Shown here: positions 10,971 to 22,899 of the stretch, one piece after another
Layout: each line of letters starts with the position of its first letter
How positions within the stretch are numbered: the stretch's first letter is position 1
From: Cinnamomum chago
Lineage: Eukaryota; Streptophyta; Magnoliopsida; Laurales; Lauraceae
NCBI GenBank assembly: GCA_038049695.1
Contig: CP142458.1
Location: 61,785,501 to 61,849,500, forward strand
Direction of reading: 5' to 3'
Length of the DNA: 64,000 nucleotides
Notes under the pieces: generated by a model
The model's database searches: none
What the model was told of the DNA's origin: nothing
The model's input: only the letters and a program-made list of their open reading frames with translations
Position numbers and translations under genes: made by a program

Positions 10971-11093
10971 AAGATTTTAGATCTACTTGCACCTTACCAA
11001 AGAGGTGGAAAGATTGGATTGTTTGGCGGTGCTGGTGTCAGAAAGACTGTGCCTATCATGGAACTCATTAACAATGTTGCCAAAGCTCATGGT
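10971..11093 (+). pseudogene. Exon relic of mitochondrial ATP synthase beta subunit
   Basis: The translation contains [20 protein letters not shown] and [12 protein letters not shown], an almost exact match to the nucleotide-binding part of F1-ATPase beta as encoded by the nuclear mitochondrial gene. The Walker A motif reads GGAGVRKT instead of GGAGVGKT because codon 11040-11042 is AGA, not GGA. This would wreck nucleotide binding. Homology stops sharply on both sides, which fits a single exon or captured fragment. No other exon was found nearby. The chloroplast atpB product is a weaker match because it has YRRGG and INNIAKAHG in my recollection of that family. Confidence 0.8.
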
Positions 11094-12468
11094 TGTATAC
11101 TTGTAATGGAATTCTGAGTTGGAAATACATAACTCTGTTTATACTTATGAAAAGTCATTGGGTGATTCTGGTTATGTTAATATCCATCTTGTAGGGACCT
11201 TTCTCATTGAGATAGTACGTATGATGTTCTTGGTTAGGTTATGGTTTGTCAATGAAGAATTTAAATTGTTTTTTGGATGATATTATGTCAACAACTACTA
11301 CTTGTTTTCCTAAACTTTAAGAAGGGTGAGAGTGCTGGGTGTTTATATTCGTTGGGTATGATTGCTTCAGTTGTTGGATTTTTCTTTCAATTGAATAGGG
11401 TCATAAGGTGAGGTGTTCATATTGTTAGGTATGATTCAAATAGCTTCTTTCATTATTTAAATATTGATGCAACTATTGGATATGTTTAATCTAATGACAC
11501 TAGTAGAGAACCAAGTCAATGACATTCATCTGCGTTCAACAACAAAATAGTAGAGAACCAATCAATGACATCAATTAACAATTGTTTTCAGCTTACTATA
11601 TGTTTTCAATCAAACACTGTGGACTCCTTGCTACAATTTAGCCTGGAAAGTTTACAACCCTCCCACTGTTGTTAAATTTTTTGTGTGAAAATAATGGTCC
11701 TGTAAATTTTTTTAATTACCCTATGAATTGTCTATAGGCAACTAGCAGATATCTACAATTCATAATGCTTCAAAAGATGCAATTAGATCAAACTAAGGTC
11801 CTTGAATTGTGATATGGTTTGAATCTCTTTAATGTTGTGGTTTTTAGTGCTACTTTATAATTCATAGATGATTTTATGGTTTTATTTGTTGGAACCTGAA
11901 TCTGAATCTTGAGTTTAGCAATCAGATGAGCAAATCGGTGTAGGAAATTGAGATCAACAATATGGGAGAAATTCGTGACGGTTCTTCCCATATATTTGGA
12001 ATAATGAGAGGTAATTTTATTTTATTTCCAATTCTTTGTAGATCCCATCTATGTTAGTCAACTTTGGGAAAACGCTTTTTACTTTTAAATTTTAAGATGT
12101 TTTAGATTTGGAACGACATTCAAATTTATGAAATTTATATTAATATTTTATGCATAATCTATTTAATTAATACATTCAATAATTATCAGAGTCAAATTTA
12201 GCAGAACGAAAATATAGGAAACAATAAAAATTTTACAAACTCATCTTACCAAACCCACCAAACAATAAAAATTAGTCACTTCAAATGGATTTTCATTTCC
12301 ATTTTTACTCCGGTTTTTGTAACACCACGCATATGGTGCACAGGATCGTGTCCTCATCTTGATGCTTATTTAATCTATTGTTGTCTTTATCCTAAATTCA
12401 GGATTATGATTTGATGCGATACCCTTATCGTGAATTATGGCTAGATCCTGCCATGAACTTCAAATGGC
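11094..12468. other. AT-rich intergenic sequence
   Basis: Only short open frames without recognisable domains. I see no gene or clear repeat. Confidence 0.5.
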
Positions 12469-14814
12469 CTTTTTTTTTGCTGAAAGGCAAATTGTATTAA
12501 AGAAGAAAGAGGAAGAAAACAGAGCCAAGAGGCCCAGGAACACAGAGAGCTACAACAGGAGAAAGAAAACAAAAAATAAAAAGAACCCCACAAAAGCCAG
12601 GAAGACACTACCAAGCTTAAGAGTTAGGGAACAAATAATTACAGAAAAGGTTAAGAGATCTACCAGAAAAAGGTTTGCTAATGCGCTTGAGAGAGGTAGA
12701 GAGGAGCTCAGTCAAGTATAAATGGACCTTCGTCTGGGAGGCTCTTGAATTCGAGAAGAAAGCTTCATTCCTACATTTCCATAGCGCATAGGCAGTAGAG
12801 AAGAAGAGAGAAGCAGCTCCTTTGCAGGCCAGAGTGTCACTTTGGAAGGAGAGAGCATGCCAGATCTTGGAAGGATAGAGAGGACCACTGACAGCCGAAC
12901 CTGCCTTGGAGAGGATCCAATTCCATGAGACAGAGGAGAAAGGACAGAGGAAGAGGAGATGCAAGATTGTCTCTTGAGCTTGTTGGCACAGACTGCACCT
13001 AGATGCCAAGCTGATGCCAGCGTGCTGAGCCCAGGCTTGAGTGGGGGTCTTTCCATGAAGCAACCTCCAGGCAAAGAAGGATATCCTAGGATGATGGAGG
13101 GAGTTCCAGACCAGAGGCGCCCAGTTCAGCCAGTAAGAGGAAGGGTTGCTGGTTCTGAAGGATTGCCAAGCTTCCTTAAGAGTGAGACCTTTGTCCTGAT
13201 GGTTGATCCAATGCAGAGAATCCTTTGAAGACTGATCTAGAGAGAGGAGCTAGGTAGCTTGGCGCAGGGAGACTGCAGCAGCAGCAGGAAGGTCAGGGGG
13301 GATCGTCCAATGGGAGCCATCCCATAGAGAGTGCAGCTTTTGATTTGGAGGATAATTGACAGAAGGGTAGTGGGAGGCCAAGCTACCTTCAGGAGTCCAG
13401 TTATCATACTAATAATCAATTTCCTTGCCATCTCCAACTTTCCACATACTCCCCGATTGAATATGGTGGGCCAAATTCCTGATTTTACGCCAAATACAGG
13501 ATCCAGATTTGGAGGTGGAGGGATGCCAGATAGAAGAGTTAGGAAAATACCTGGCCACCATCCAATTGGCCCAGAGAGAGCCGGAGGTCATGGCCGTCCA
13601 GCCAAGCTTGATGAAGGAAGCTGCATTTTGCTCACTGATTCATCTAATGCCCAGACCACCTTCTTTGATGGGGAGAGTGACAGTGTGCCAGTTGACTTGG
13701 CTTCTTTTCAGCCTGGAAGCCCCCCAGACCAGAGGAAGTTCCTCATAATGGATTCCAGGTTGGTAGACACAGACTTTGGAATTGGAAGAACAAGCGCAAT
13801 GTGGATAGGCAAGCTACTAAGCACATGTCTGACTAGAATCCTGCGACCAGCCATAGAGAGGAGCTGGGATTTCCAGCCAGAGAGTCTGGTCATGAAACGA
13901 TCAAGCAGGGGGGTGAAGTGGGGTCTTCTTGGGGTGCCAATGATGAGAGGAGCTCCGAGGTAGAGGGAGAGGAGAGGTCTTTCCTGAATTTTGGAAATGC
14001 CCAGGATTTGCCTTCTCTTACTGGGGGAGCATTTGCCAATAAAGAGCTTGCTCTTCTCCAAATTAATGGTCTGGCCAGCACTAGTTTGGTAGTTGGAGAT
14101 TAGCTCCTGTAATGCTAAGAGGCTCCTTTTGTGGCCTTTAAGGAAAAGGAGGATATCATCAGCGTAAAGGAGATGGCAAGGGGTGTTTGGAATTGATGAG
14201 AGGGGAGAAATGGTGTTGGTAGAGGCCAGGCTATGGATGTTGAGGCTAAGGATTTCTTCAGCGAGGATAAAAAGGTAGGGGGAAAGAGGATCCCCTTGCC
14301 TAAGACCACAAGAGGAGTTGAATAAGCCATAGGGAGTCCTATTTATGAGGACAGAGCCTTTGGCCGTGCAAACACAAGCTCTGATGAGGCTAATCCATTT
14401 AGAGGGGAAACCAAAGAAATGGAGGCATTTGAAGAGGAAAGGCCAGCTAAGTCTGTCAAACGCCTTGGAGATATCCAACTGCATACATAGAGTGCCACCT
14501 TTCAGCTTGGACTGGAGTTTTTGAAATAGTTCATGAGCTAGGGCTATGTGTTGATGAATGGATCTGCCTTGGACAAAAGCTGCCTGGTTTTGGGAAACAA
14601 GAAGAGGGATGATCTTAGAAAGTCTGGAGGCCAGGATGTTTGCAATGATTTTGTAAGTGAAATTGAGAAGGCTGATAGGCCTATAGTCCGCAAAGGTGGT
14701 AGGGGAGGAGGATTTGGGGATCAAGGTTAGGAAATAGGTGTTAAAAGCTCTGAACATCTTTCCTGAGGTAAAGAACTGCTGCACTGCTTTAACCACAGAG
14801 GAGCCAATGATGAG
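12469..14814 (-). mobile_element. 5'-truncated L1-like LINE (copy A)
   Basis: Read on the minus strand it starts inside ORF2 and ends with a short A-tail next to TTAATACAATTTGCC (12479-12500 on the plus strand). The 3' end is nearly the same as that of the LINE at 53613, so they are one subfamily. It has no ORF1 or endonuclease. No convincing TSD was found. 5' truncation is usual for target-primed reverse transcription. Confidence 0.85.
12617..14814 (-). pseudogene. LINE ORF2 fragment: reverse transcriptase and zf-RVT
   Basis: RT motifs in order on the minus strand: DYRPISLLNFTYKII, LDISKAFDRLSWPFL, GLRQGDPLSPYLF and LLYADDILLFLKG (14796 down to 13708). A frameshift lies near 13712. The thumb/connection part continues (LGIRRISEQN, SGSCIWRKIR, FAWRLLHGKTPTQ). 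The C-terminal zinc-binding region has CSLCQQAQETILHLLFLCPF. The frame ends at 12617. The catalytic YADD is intact, but the reading frame is broken and truncated. Confidence 0.88.
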
Positions 14815-16419
14815 ATCTCACTCATGAGGTTTTCTAAAGCAGGATCCCGGTGCTTATTAGGTACTACTAGCCCAATGCAACTTCACTCTGGTTTGAATAT
14901 TTAATATCGAAATGATTTTGTCCAGAATACCACGATCAAGTATATTAAATATTGTGGGCGCACTTTATCGAGCTAAACACGAGGATAGACTTTCATACTG
15001 CAGAATTCTAACACTTTTTGAATCCTAACATCACTGTAAACATGGTGATTGATATTCTTCGCACAATTTAATGAGTCAGTATTACACGATTAACGTGCAT
15101 TCTATCTAGAAATATTGTGATGTCCAGGCCTAATTCAAGGATGAAAGGTGGAAGTACTTACTGCTAAAACTACCAAACACGTTGTTTGAAAAGTTTTGCA
15201 ACCAGGGAATTCTGTCCTCTTTCAGCTTCATGCGTTTGAAAATTGAGGTTATTCTACATTCAATCATAAATTTCTGGAGAAGTTTGTTTAGCTTAGATCA
15301 AGTAAAAAATTGAATAAAAGTGCTTGCCAATGCATTGAAGTTTTGACAATTTCCAAACATGTGGAAAACAAGATCATCCAAGATTTGAGCTCGAACTCAT
15401 AAGTAGCACAAGGAACAGTCATTGTGAAGTTGTTTTCTTATTTGAAGAATTATAATTAAGTAATCATGTTTTCTATTTGATTTCCAGTTTCCTCCAGACT
15501 CAGAACCAATAGTTCTGTTGGATAACAATCATGTCCAAGCATTGGAAATTCAGCATTATACTAGAATAGCTTCCGCGGGATTAGCATCGTTCAATTTTTG
15601 CTAAGACTTCACAAGTTGGGCCATGATCAATTGCAATATAAAATATCAATGGAACATATATACACAAATTTTGTGTTGCAAATGTCAGTAAGTGCATAAT
15701 GCTCTCACATGAACACCTCTTTCCCAACACCCAATCTTCCTCTTCATCTTCCATGGTTCTCTCATCAATTCCTCTCTCAACTCCAAAATCAATTCCTCTC
15801 ATCAATTCCGTGGGATTATATTGCCTGTGCTTAGCACGGATCGATGTGTTTTGCTAGTTCAAATGAAAATGATAATTGGATAGCTTTGATGATTTGTCTT
15901 TTGGATAAGAGTAAATGATGAAATTGACCTTATGTGTTTGGAATTTCTTTCTTTACTGAAGAGGAAAAAAATATTGAGGGGCAAACAAGAAACATAGAAC
16001 AAAATTTGAGGAGGGGCAAAGAGGATTAGATCACATGACAGCATGTAGTTCCACCACTACCTATGATGTAAACATACTTATAATCTCACATGTACGTTTT
16101 ATATATATATATATTATACACAATATAGGAATATAAAGAAATGAAATCAAGCCACAATATAATCTCACTTGTACGTTTTAACATAGCTCGGCTTAGTTAT
16201 GGTCGAGCTTGAACTTGAATGTGCATTGACTGGAGGTAGAGATTGATATTGTTCAACTTGGCTCAATTTAATTACATCCGTATGTAGAAGACCCGAACAA
16301 TTGAACTTATGACCCATCTTGCGACGGGCCATATCAGAAAATAAGGCCACCAAGCCCATGAGTCTCCGTCAAGGAGTGGCCACTAAAAAGCTTAATCATC
16401 CATCTCAAATGACATATTA
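14815..16419. other. Intergenic sequence, no supported gene
   Basis: AT-rich. One exon-like stretch after a pyrimidine tract near 15487 is open only briefly. It contains a short (AT)n run near 16100. Confidence 0.5.
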
Positions 16420-16427
16420 GGGGGGGG

Positions 16428-16460
<33 letters not shown>
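16420..16460. repeat. Microsatellite (G)11 (AG)15
   Basis: A pure G run at 16420-16430 followed by AG repeats to 16460. A matching AG tract sits at the same place downstream of RLK gene 3 (52548-52581), so it predates the duplication. Confidence 0.9.
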
Positions 16461-16463
<3 letters not shown>

Positions 16464-16479
16464 CTATTTCCTTAATGAC

Positions 16480-16580
16480 AAAGCAAGTACACTATTAGAA
16501 GCACACAAAGCAAGTATAGTAGTACACTATTAGAAGAAGCACACAAAGCAAGTATAGTAGTACACCATTAGAAGAAGCTA
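16480..16580. repeat. Short tandem repeat downstream of RLK gene 1
   Basis: About three degenerate copies of a 36-40 bp unit containing ACACTATTAGAAG and GCACACAAAGCAAGTA, between the microsatellite and the gene's stop codon. The gene 3 flank has fewer copies. Confidence 0.7.
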
Positions 16581-16756
16581 CACTATACAGAAGAAGTAAA
16601 CTAAAGAAGAAAAAAAAAGGAGGAAAAACTCACTCTCAAAGGTGACATTTTCTACATACTCTTTCTCATCATGGAACACAACCAAGCCTCAATATGACTA
16701 AGAGCAGATGAACCTTTATTAACACAAGCAGTCTACCAAGTGCATCTTACCACTTT

Positions 16757-17130
16757 TCAGCGCCTGAGATAGAAGTCCCTGACTTTATGCATTTCAATGA
16801 CAACATCTTTCATCTCCATTCTTTCTTTTGGCGATTCATGAGAACAAGATACACCTATTTTCACCAATGAAATTAGGGACTCTTGCATCATGCTTCTAAT
16901 TTTGTCATACTCTTCACCGTGCCGAATGATTTCAATTTCTTCTGTGAGTAATTGGTGATCTATGATCTCCATCACACGTTCAGGAAGTGCCATCTTAGCA
17001 AAATGATGAAGACTGAGATTATTTGCAAACATATCATCAGAAGGTCTCTTTCCAGTAAGCATCTCTAGCAGAACAATTCCATAACTGTACACATCTCCAG
17101 ATGTGGATGTATTGGCACCCATACCATATT
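16757..17130 (-). CDS. Exon 2 of RLK gene 1 (kinase C-lobe end)
   Basis: Open from the AG acceptor at 17132-17131 (TTCTGCAG on the plus strand is palindromic here) to TGA at 16757. It encodes GDVYSYGIVLLEMLTGKRP, the kinase subdomain IX region, and ends RDFYLRR. The exon itself has no defect. Confidence 0.85.
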
Positions 17131-17924
17131 CTGCAGTTCAAACATGGTTTATTTTCAATAAAGCGAGGATTTAAGGTTTGCTAGTGCAACTCATACATCC
17201 ATATTCCCACTCTTAAGTACTAAAAGACATGTGAATTGGCAAAAGTATGAAAATCAAGTAGAACTAAAACCATATGATTGTATCATCGGCAGGTCGAGCA
17301 ATGGTCGGCGACAGGGTTAAGCTCCCACTGTGGTGATGGTTGGCACATTTATTTTGTCCAGTTGGACTTTTAATAAGTGGACCCTTCATAGGAGCCTCAG
17401 AAATTCCCCATGAGTTTCACCCCATAACAAGGCACAATAAATTAGATATCCAGGTTGGGCTATGGCTATCATATATTAGATAAACATTGTTGTGAATGCA
17501 TTCATTATAGGGGTGTTCATGGGTTAGCTTGTTATAATCCCTAATATTCTAGCTGCACAGTCCTGAAAATTAGGACCAAGTACAATCCATTTGCAAAACT
17601 CATGTAGGCGTTTGAGCAAAATATGTCACACCAAACTTGGTCTTCAAGCACACATTAGCCAGATATTTCTTTGCCTATTTAACTATTGGACAAGAAAATT
17701 TCTCCCAGACCCATTCCAAGGTCTTAAAACAAAACCTAAATCCAGCCAATTCATGATAAGCTTGGGCTGGTTGGCCCATAAGCACCATAGTGTAAGAATT
17801 TTAATTGAAGAAGATTCTTAATTATTATATCTTGAGGTCCATTTGCTCTATTTCAGGTGCAAATAATATAATAAGGTTTTTTTTTCAGAAATACTTAAAA
17901 ATCAAATAAGAGATAAATGGATAC
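17131..17924 (-). other. Intron of RLK gene 1
   Basis: Phase-1 GT-AG intron of 794 bp at the position conserved for this RLK subfamily, right after the kinase GYVAP. It is homologous to both ends of the gene 3 intron and shows the empty site of the LINE at 53613 (plus-strand AAATCAAGTAGAACTAAAAC at 17248-17267). Confidence 0.8.
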
Positions 17925-20919
17925 CTGGAGCAACATATCCGATAGTCCCCTTTATTGCGAGCGAGTTGGTTTGAGACTGAGAATAATCGATATCTTCTGA
18001 AAGGATCTTTGCTAGGCCAAAATCGCTCACGTGTGCGACCATGTCACCATCAAGAAGAACGTTGCTGGGTTTGAGGTCACAGTGAATTATTGGTGCTTCA
18101 CAATGATTATGAAGGTAATCCAAGGCACAAGCTATATCAATGGCTACATTTAGCCTCTGAACAAGGCTTAGAACTTTCAATTGATGATGCTCATCTTCAT
18201 TTGCACTTGGTCGCAACCAACTATCCAGACTCCCATTAGGCATGTATTCAACAACTAATGCCTTGAAATCACTGCCAGTAAAGTCGAGGCTTGAGCAAAC
18301 AGTTAAGATTCTGACGATATTCCGATGCCTAATGCTTTTTAATGCCCTGCATTCAGCTATGAAACTCTTTGAAGCTCTTCGTTGTTGTAATCTGAGAACC
18401 TTTATTGCAACAATCATCTCCATGTGATCTATAATTCCCTTGTACACATGACTATAACTTCCCTCACCAATCAAATTGGTCAATGAGAACCCATTGGTCG
18501 CTTTAAAAAGCTCTCCGTAAGTTACTTGTAAGAAACTCTTTTTCATAGAAGAAGTAGAAGCAAGTTTTCCTCTCAACTTCTTTGACCGAAAAGCCAAGAG
18601 ACATAGTAGAAGAAATGAAAAGAGAACAACAACGACAATAATTATAATTATTACCCTTCGTGAAATCCCTTCCCGTTTCTTGAAATCCTGTTTCGGGCAT
18701 TTAGGCAATTGCAATTTGGGAATTCCACCACAAAGCTTGGCATTCCCAAGGATTGATATTGCAGATGAATTTTGGAAAATTCCATGTTCTGGCACTTCAC
18801 CCTCCAAATTATTGAAAGACAAATTTAAATATTGTAGAGAACGGAGTTGCCCCATGTTGTTAGGGATATGCCCGGTTAACTTATTGTGTGAAAGATCAAG
18901 CACTTGTAGATCTATTAAAGTACTTAAGGAATGAGGAATTTCCCCTGACAGCCTATTATTAGAAATGTTCAGCCAGACAAGATTTTCTGATTGACCAATA
19001 TCCAATGGTAAGGTGCCGATCAGATTATTCATGCTCATTCTAAGCACCAACATGGTGGGAATATCTACAACTTGATTTGGAATTGTCCCACTGAGGTTAT
19101 TGTCATCTAGATATAAGTGTTGTAGATGCCGACAGTTTCCAAGACTCAAAGGTATGCTTCCCTGTAGATCATTTCCGCTTAAATCAAGTAAGAATAATTG
19201 AGTGAGATTTCCAATGGAAATCGGAATTTTCTCTGAAAGCTTGTTTCCACGGATAGAAAGCCCTTGCAACCTTTTAAGCTTCATTAGATGGATGGGAATA
19301 GTACCTGTGAAAGGTTTTGCCCCAAGCTCAATGAAATCAAGTTGGCGAGGTTCCCAAGTCCTCTTGGGATGGCTCCGGAAAACTGGTTTCCATATAAATG
19401 TAACTCTATTAGCTGGGTCGAGAGATTAGCTATTGAGTTGGGCAGTATACCACTGAATTGATTATTAGATAGAACTAAATGTTTTAAGCCACTGCAATTG
19501 GTTAAAGAAGTGATGAAAGTGAATTCCCCATTATTCTCATTGATGAGTTGGTTTTGAGATGCTTGAAGCCGGTTGAGGCCCTGTAGCATTCCCAGATTCA
19601 TCGGCATTGACCCAGTAAATTCGTTTGAAACAAAGTCGAGATTGAATAACCTTGAAGCATTACCTAATGAAATAGGTATGGGTCCTGTGAATCTGTTGAC
19701 TCCCACATAAAGCACTTCAAGATTTGGAAACATGAGGCCCAACTCAGGTGGAAGGCTCCCGTTCAGACGGTTTAATCCGACATCAAGGGTACGAATTGAT
19801 GAGAGATTATAAAGAGAGGAAGGAATCATACCCGAATGTTTATTTTGGTTGATTACAAGAATTTGTAGGTTCACCAATCGGCCTAGTTCTTGAGGAATGC
19901 TTCCGTCCAAACGATTCTCTAATGCATAGAGATATGTAAGCGATGAGAGGTTCCCAAGAGATGCAGGGATGTGGCCTATGAGGTTGTTTCGGGAAAGACT
20001 CAGCCAATAGAGCTTCGATAGAGAGCCAATATCCAACGGAATATTACCAACAAGCTTATTATTGTACAACTTTAGGACTTCGAGTTGCAAGCATCGGGTA
20101 AGATTTTGGGGAATCTCCCCATCGAAAGAGTTGCTGCGGAGATCAAGATATTGTAGTTTTGTCAGTCGGCCTAGTTCTTGAGGAATGCTTCCGTCCAAAC
20201 TATTCTCATACAGATGGAGATCTGTAAGCGATGAAAGGTTCCAAAACGATGGAGGGATGTGGCCTATGAGGTTGTTTTTGGCAAGATTCAGCAAATGGAG
20301 CTTCGACAGAGAGCCAATATCCAACGGAATATGACCAACAAGCTTATTACCGTATAAGCTTAGGGCTCTGAGTTGCAAACAGTGGGTCAGATTATTTGGT
20401 ATCTCTCCAATCAAAGAATTATTGACAAGCGAGAGATACCGAAGCCTAAAGAGACGACCAATTTCTTGTGGAATGTGCCCTTCCAATGTGTTATTGTGAA
20501 GTGCAATAGTCCTGATGAAGGAGAGGTTTCCGATGTGGGGTGATATGGAGCCCTTCAAGCTTTGATAAGAGAGGTTCAAGGCCATGACCCTTTGAGGATG
20601 TCGTTTGCTGCAAGCAACTCCATTCCACATGCAGAAATGGAGAGAATTGTTCCAAGAGCTCAAGACTCCGTTGGGATCATCAGATATCCCATCTTTGAAG
20701 GCGAGCAGCGCAAGATGATCACTCTCGTTTTTTAAGAGAGTCACAGATTCTGCAAAGCATATAAGGTTGATGGAGGTAAGGAGGAGCAACAACCAAAACA
20801 AAATCACACAATTATCACTCATGGGTATGGGTGGCAGCAGCTTCATTGCTGTTACTACGGGGGTTATCAGACCACAGAAAAAGTGAATACAATGCTCCAT
20901 TATCGGCACACAACTCTCA

Positions 20920-20930
20920 TATTTATTATA
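20920..20930 (-). promoter_or_regulatory. Candidate TATA box of RLK gene 1
   Basis: Minus strand reads TATAATAAATATGAGAG about 75-85 bp upstream of the ATG. The same block, CATAAATATGAGAGTTGTG, precedes gene 3. Conservation and spacing support a core promoter, but no transcript data are available. Confidence 0.5.
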
Positions 20931-20981
20931 GTAAGTAATGCACAATACATTGATGAAGAAAGAGATGGAGGGACTATTCAT

Positions 20982-22200
20982 CCTGTTAATGTTGCTGTCA
21001 TGAGACTGAGTCCTGTAAATTCATCAATTAGGCTAAATTATTAGTTATATAAATGAATGAAAGCAGGGCAGAGTGGGTCATCCCATGACCAGAGGCCGTT
21101 CAAACCATTAACAATTTGTCAATTTCTAAGATTTGAAGATTTGAATCTTGGATATGTCACCACATACGTGCGATATCATATGAAGTAGGTATTGTGATAT
21201 TATTGTAATAATTTTCCGAGATATCCATTACATACATATATGATCTTTGTTTTTCAAGCTAGAAATATGACCTAACCAAATCGGTTCTTTAACCAGATTC
21301 TCATTTGAAAGGAAACGATTGGAAAGTTTACAACTACTCCTCATCCCTTCCGCCAACCATTTAAAAAGTGGGTGAGGGTTAGAGCAGGTAGGCCTTTGAA
21401 TGGAACGTTAAAACAAAAGTAGACAGATCCCTGTCACAAGGCAATTTCCTCATTAGATGCCGTGGTTCTCAAGTCTTCATTAATGCACTTCCAGAAAGAA
21501 ATTGTCAAAAGCACTTAATTACCACGTCTTCATTAAGGGATTTGAAGAAATTCTCAAAAGCACCTGCGAGTAATTAACTTGTGGTTTCCAAAGGGTAAAA
21601 GAAATATTTTTACATTTCTGTACATCCATGAAGGGTTGGTTCCGCAGAAATTTTTTTCTTTCGTGGAAATACTTTTTCACTTTCAGTTTCAAATAGCAAA
21701 ATATTTTATGTGTACTCAGAGGAAATTTAGCTCGGTTTTTGTCCTTCTCCATTCAAAAAAAAAGTACTGTACCAAATGTGAAATTTTCTCCATATAGAAA
21801 ATGGGCCAAGTTTTTTAACACCTCTCCAAAAATATGGGCCACAACCGTTCCCTTTGGGCCGTTTGTCGCTTTATTAAATAAGTGAAAGTCAAGTAAAGTC
21901 TTCATTTTATGGATAAGGGATTATATCAATAGCACTTTAATTTAAAATTTTCTCCACCTTTATTTAAAAAAAGAAAGTAAAAAAATAACCTCATTTCTCT
22001 ACTAAAAAAATACAAATTCTCTACTTTTCTATATAAAAGATAAAAAAAATTCATACCAAATAATTAAAAATAAAATATCATCAAAATCTCATTATATTTT
22101 AATCTCTTTTAATATGATACTTTACTACACTTTATTTCATATAAAATATTACCAAAAAGGCCCAGATAGTAGATTCTGTGATGCATAACAAGTTCAAAAA
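20982..22200. other. Upstream intergenic DNA of RLK gene 1
   Basis: No gene seen. About 21940-22150 is AT-rich and resembles in wording the PIF-like MITE at 52594-52883, but I could not set its ends. Confidence 0.45.
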
Positions 22201-22202
22201 GT

Positions 22203-22298
22203 CTACCTGGACAAACTTTTTGGCCAGAGTTTTGGACAACCCCCAAGGAATACCATAGGGGTTGTCCAAAATTCTGGCCAAAAAGTTTGTCCAGGTAG
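22203..22298. repeat. Near-perfect 41 bp inverted repeat (hairpin)
   Basis: Arms 22203-22243 and 22258-22298 are complementary over 41 bp with one mismatch (a G:U pair in RNA), separated by a 14 bp loop. The arms begin CTACCTGGACAAAC. It could be a foldback MITE or a small-RNA precursor. No clear TSD was found. Confidence 0.85.
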
Positions 22299-22447
22299 CA
22301 CTACTGTAACAAGTTGATGCAAGTAAGAAAGCCGACAAGGACAAGGACAAGGGACCTAAATAATTTAAGAGAGAAAACGTGACAAGTAAGTTGTCCAATA
22401 AGTCAATAAGTCGACAAGGACAAGGGACCTAAATATTTTAAGGGATC

Positions 22448-22572
22448 GGGATCCCTGTTTGGTCCATTCGGGGGTGCCATATGGGAAAGAAAATTTTTAG
22501 AGAGCTAGAAAATTTTTTGAGGAGGTGAAATGTCATATCTCTCACCATGTGGCACTCCCTTATTGGCCCATC
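22448..22572. repeat. Foldback MITE-like repeat, family shared with 40134-40967
   Basis: Starts GGATCCCTGTTTGGTCC and has partial inverted symmetry (GGGGGTGCCATATGG against CCATGTGGCACTCCC). The segment at 40134-40260 has the same start and the same GGGGGTGCCACATG block. Confidence 0.45.
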
Positions 22573-22742
22573 CAAGATGACAAGTAAGTTGTCCAATAAG
22601 CCGACAAGGACGAGGGACCTAACTAATTTAAGAGAGAGAACATGGCAAGTAAGTTGTCCAATATGTTATGTACCACGTACTAAATCAATGTTGAATAGAG
22701 AGAGAGTATATTGATAAATGATGTAGCTGTTGTCGATGATGA

Positions 22743-22743
<1 letters not shown>

Positions 22744-22795
<52 letters not shown>
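22744..22795. repeat. Microsatellite (AG)n
   Basis: About 26 uninterrupted AG units. Confidence 0.95.
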
Positions 22796-22799
<4 letters not shown>

Positions 22800-22899
22800 A
22801 TTGATAAACAATGCAACCGTTGTCAATGGTGCGGAAATGGAGAGTGCCAATGTGTGAAAAGTTTGTTTGTCGATGCAATAGAATTCACTTTGATTTGAA

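Larger units (their letters stand above)
16757..20846 (-). pseudogene. LRR receptor-like kinase gene 1 (subfamily XII type), one-base frameshift
   Basis: Exon 1 is 20846-17925 and exon 2 is 17130-16757, with a GT-AG intron of 794 bp joining CCA-G/AA-TAT (Pro-Glu-Tyr). The protein has a signal peptide (FWLLLLLTSINLICFA), an LRRNT cap, about 25 LRRs, a transmembrane segment near residue 730, and a kinase with GEGSYSHVYKG, VAIKVL, non-RD HCDLKPSN and DFGLAK. Compared with the intact copy at 53111-61829, one T is missing from a TTTT run (plus strand 19310-19312). This moves LRR 18 out of frame; both halves are otherwise open. With that base the frame would be 1098 codons plus stop. I chose ATG 20846 because it aligns with the start of gene 3; an upstream in-frame ATG (20981) gives an unlikely 45-residue leader. 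It could be a recent pseudogene or an assembly error. Confidence 0.88.

Noticed and set aside
15487..15590. Possible exon (FPPDSEPIVLLDNNHVQALE) after a pyrimidine tract and CAG
   Set aside because: The open stretch is short, no partner exon was found and I do not recognise a family. Not enough for a gene call.
20847..20981. Upstream start of RLK gene 1 at 20981
   Set aside because: It would add 45 residues ahead of the signal peptide, without a counterpart in gene 3. The ATG at 20846 aligns with the start of gene 3.
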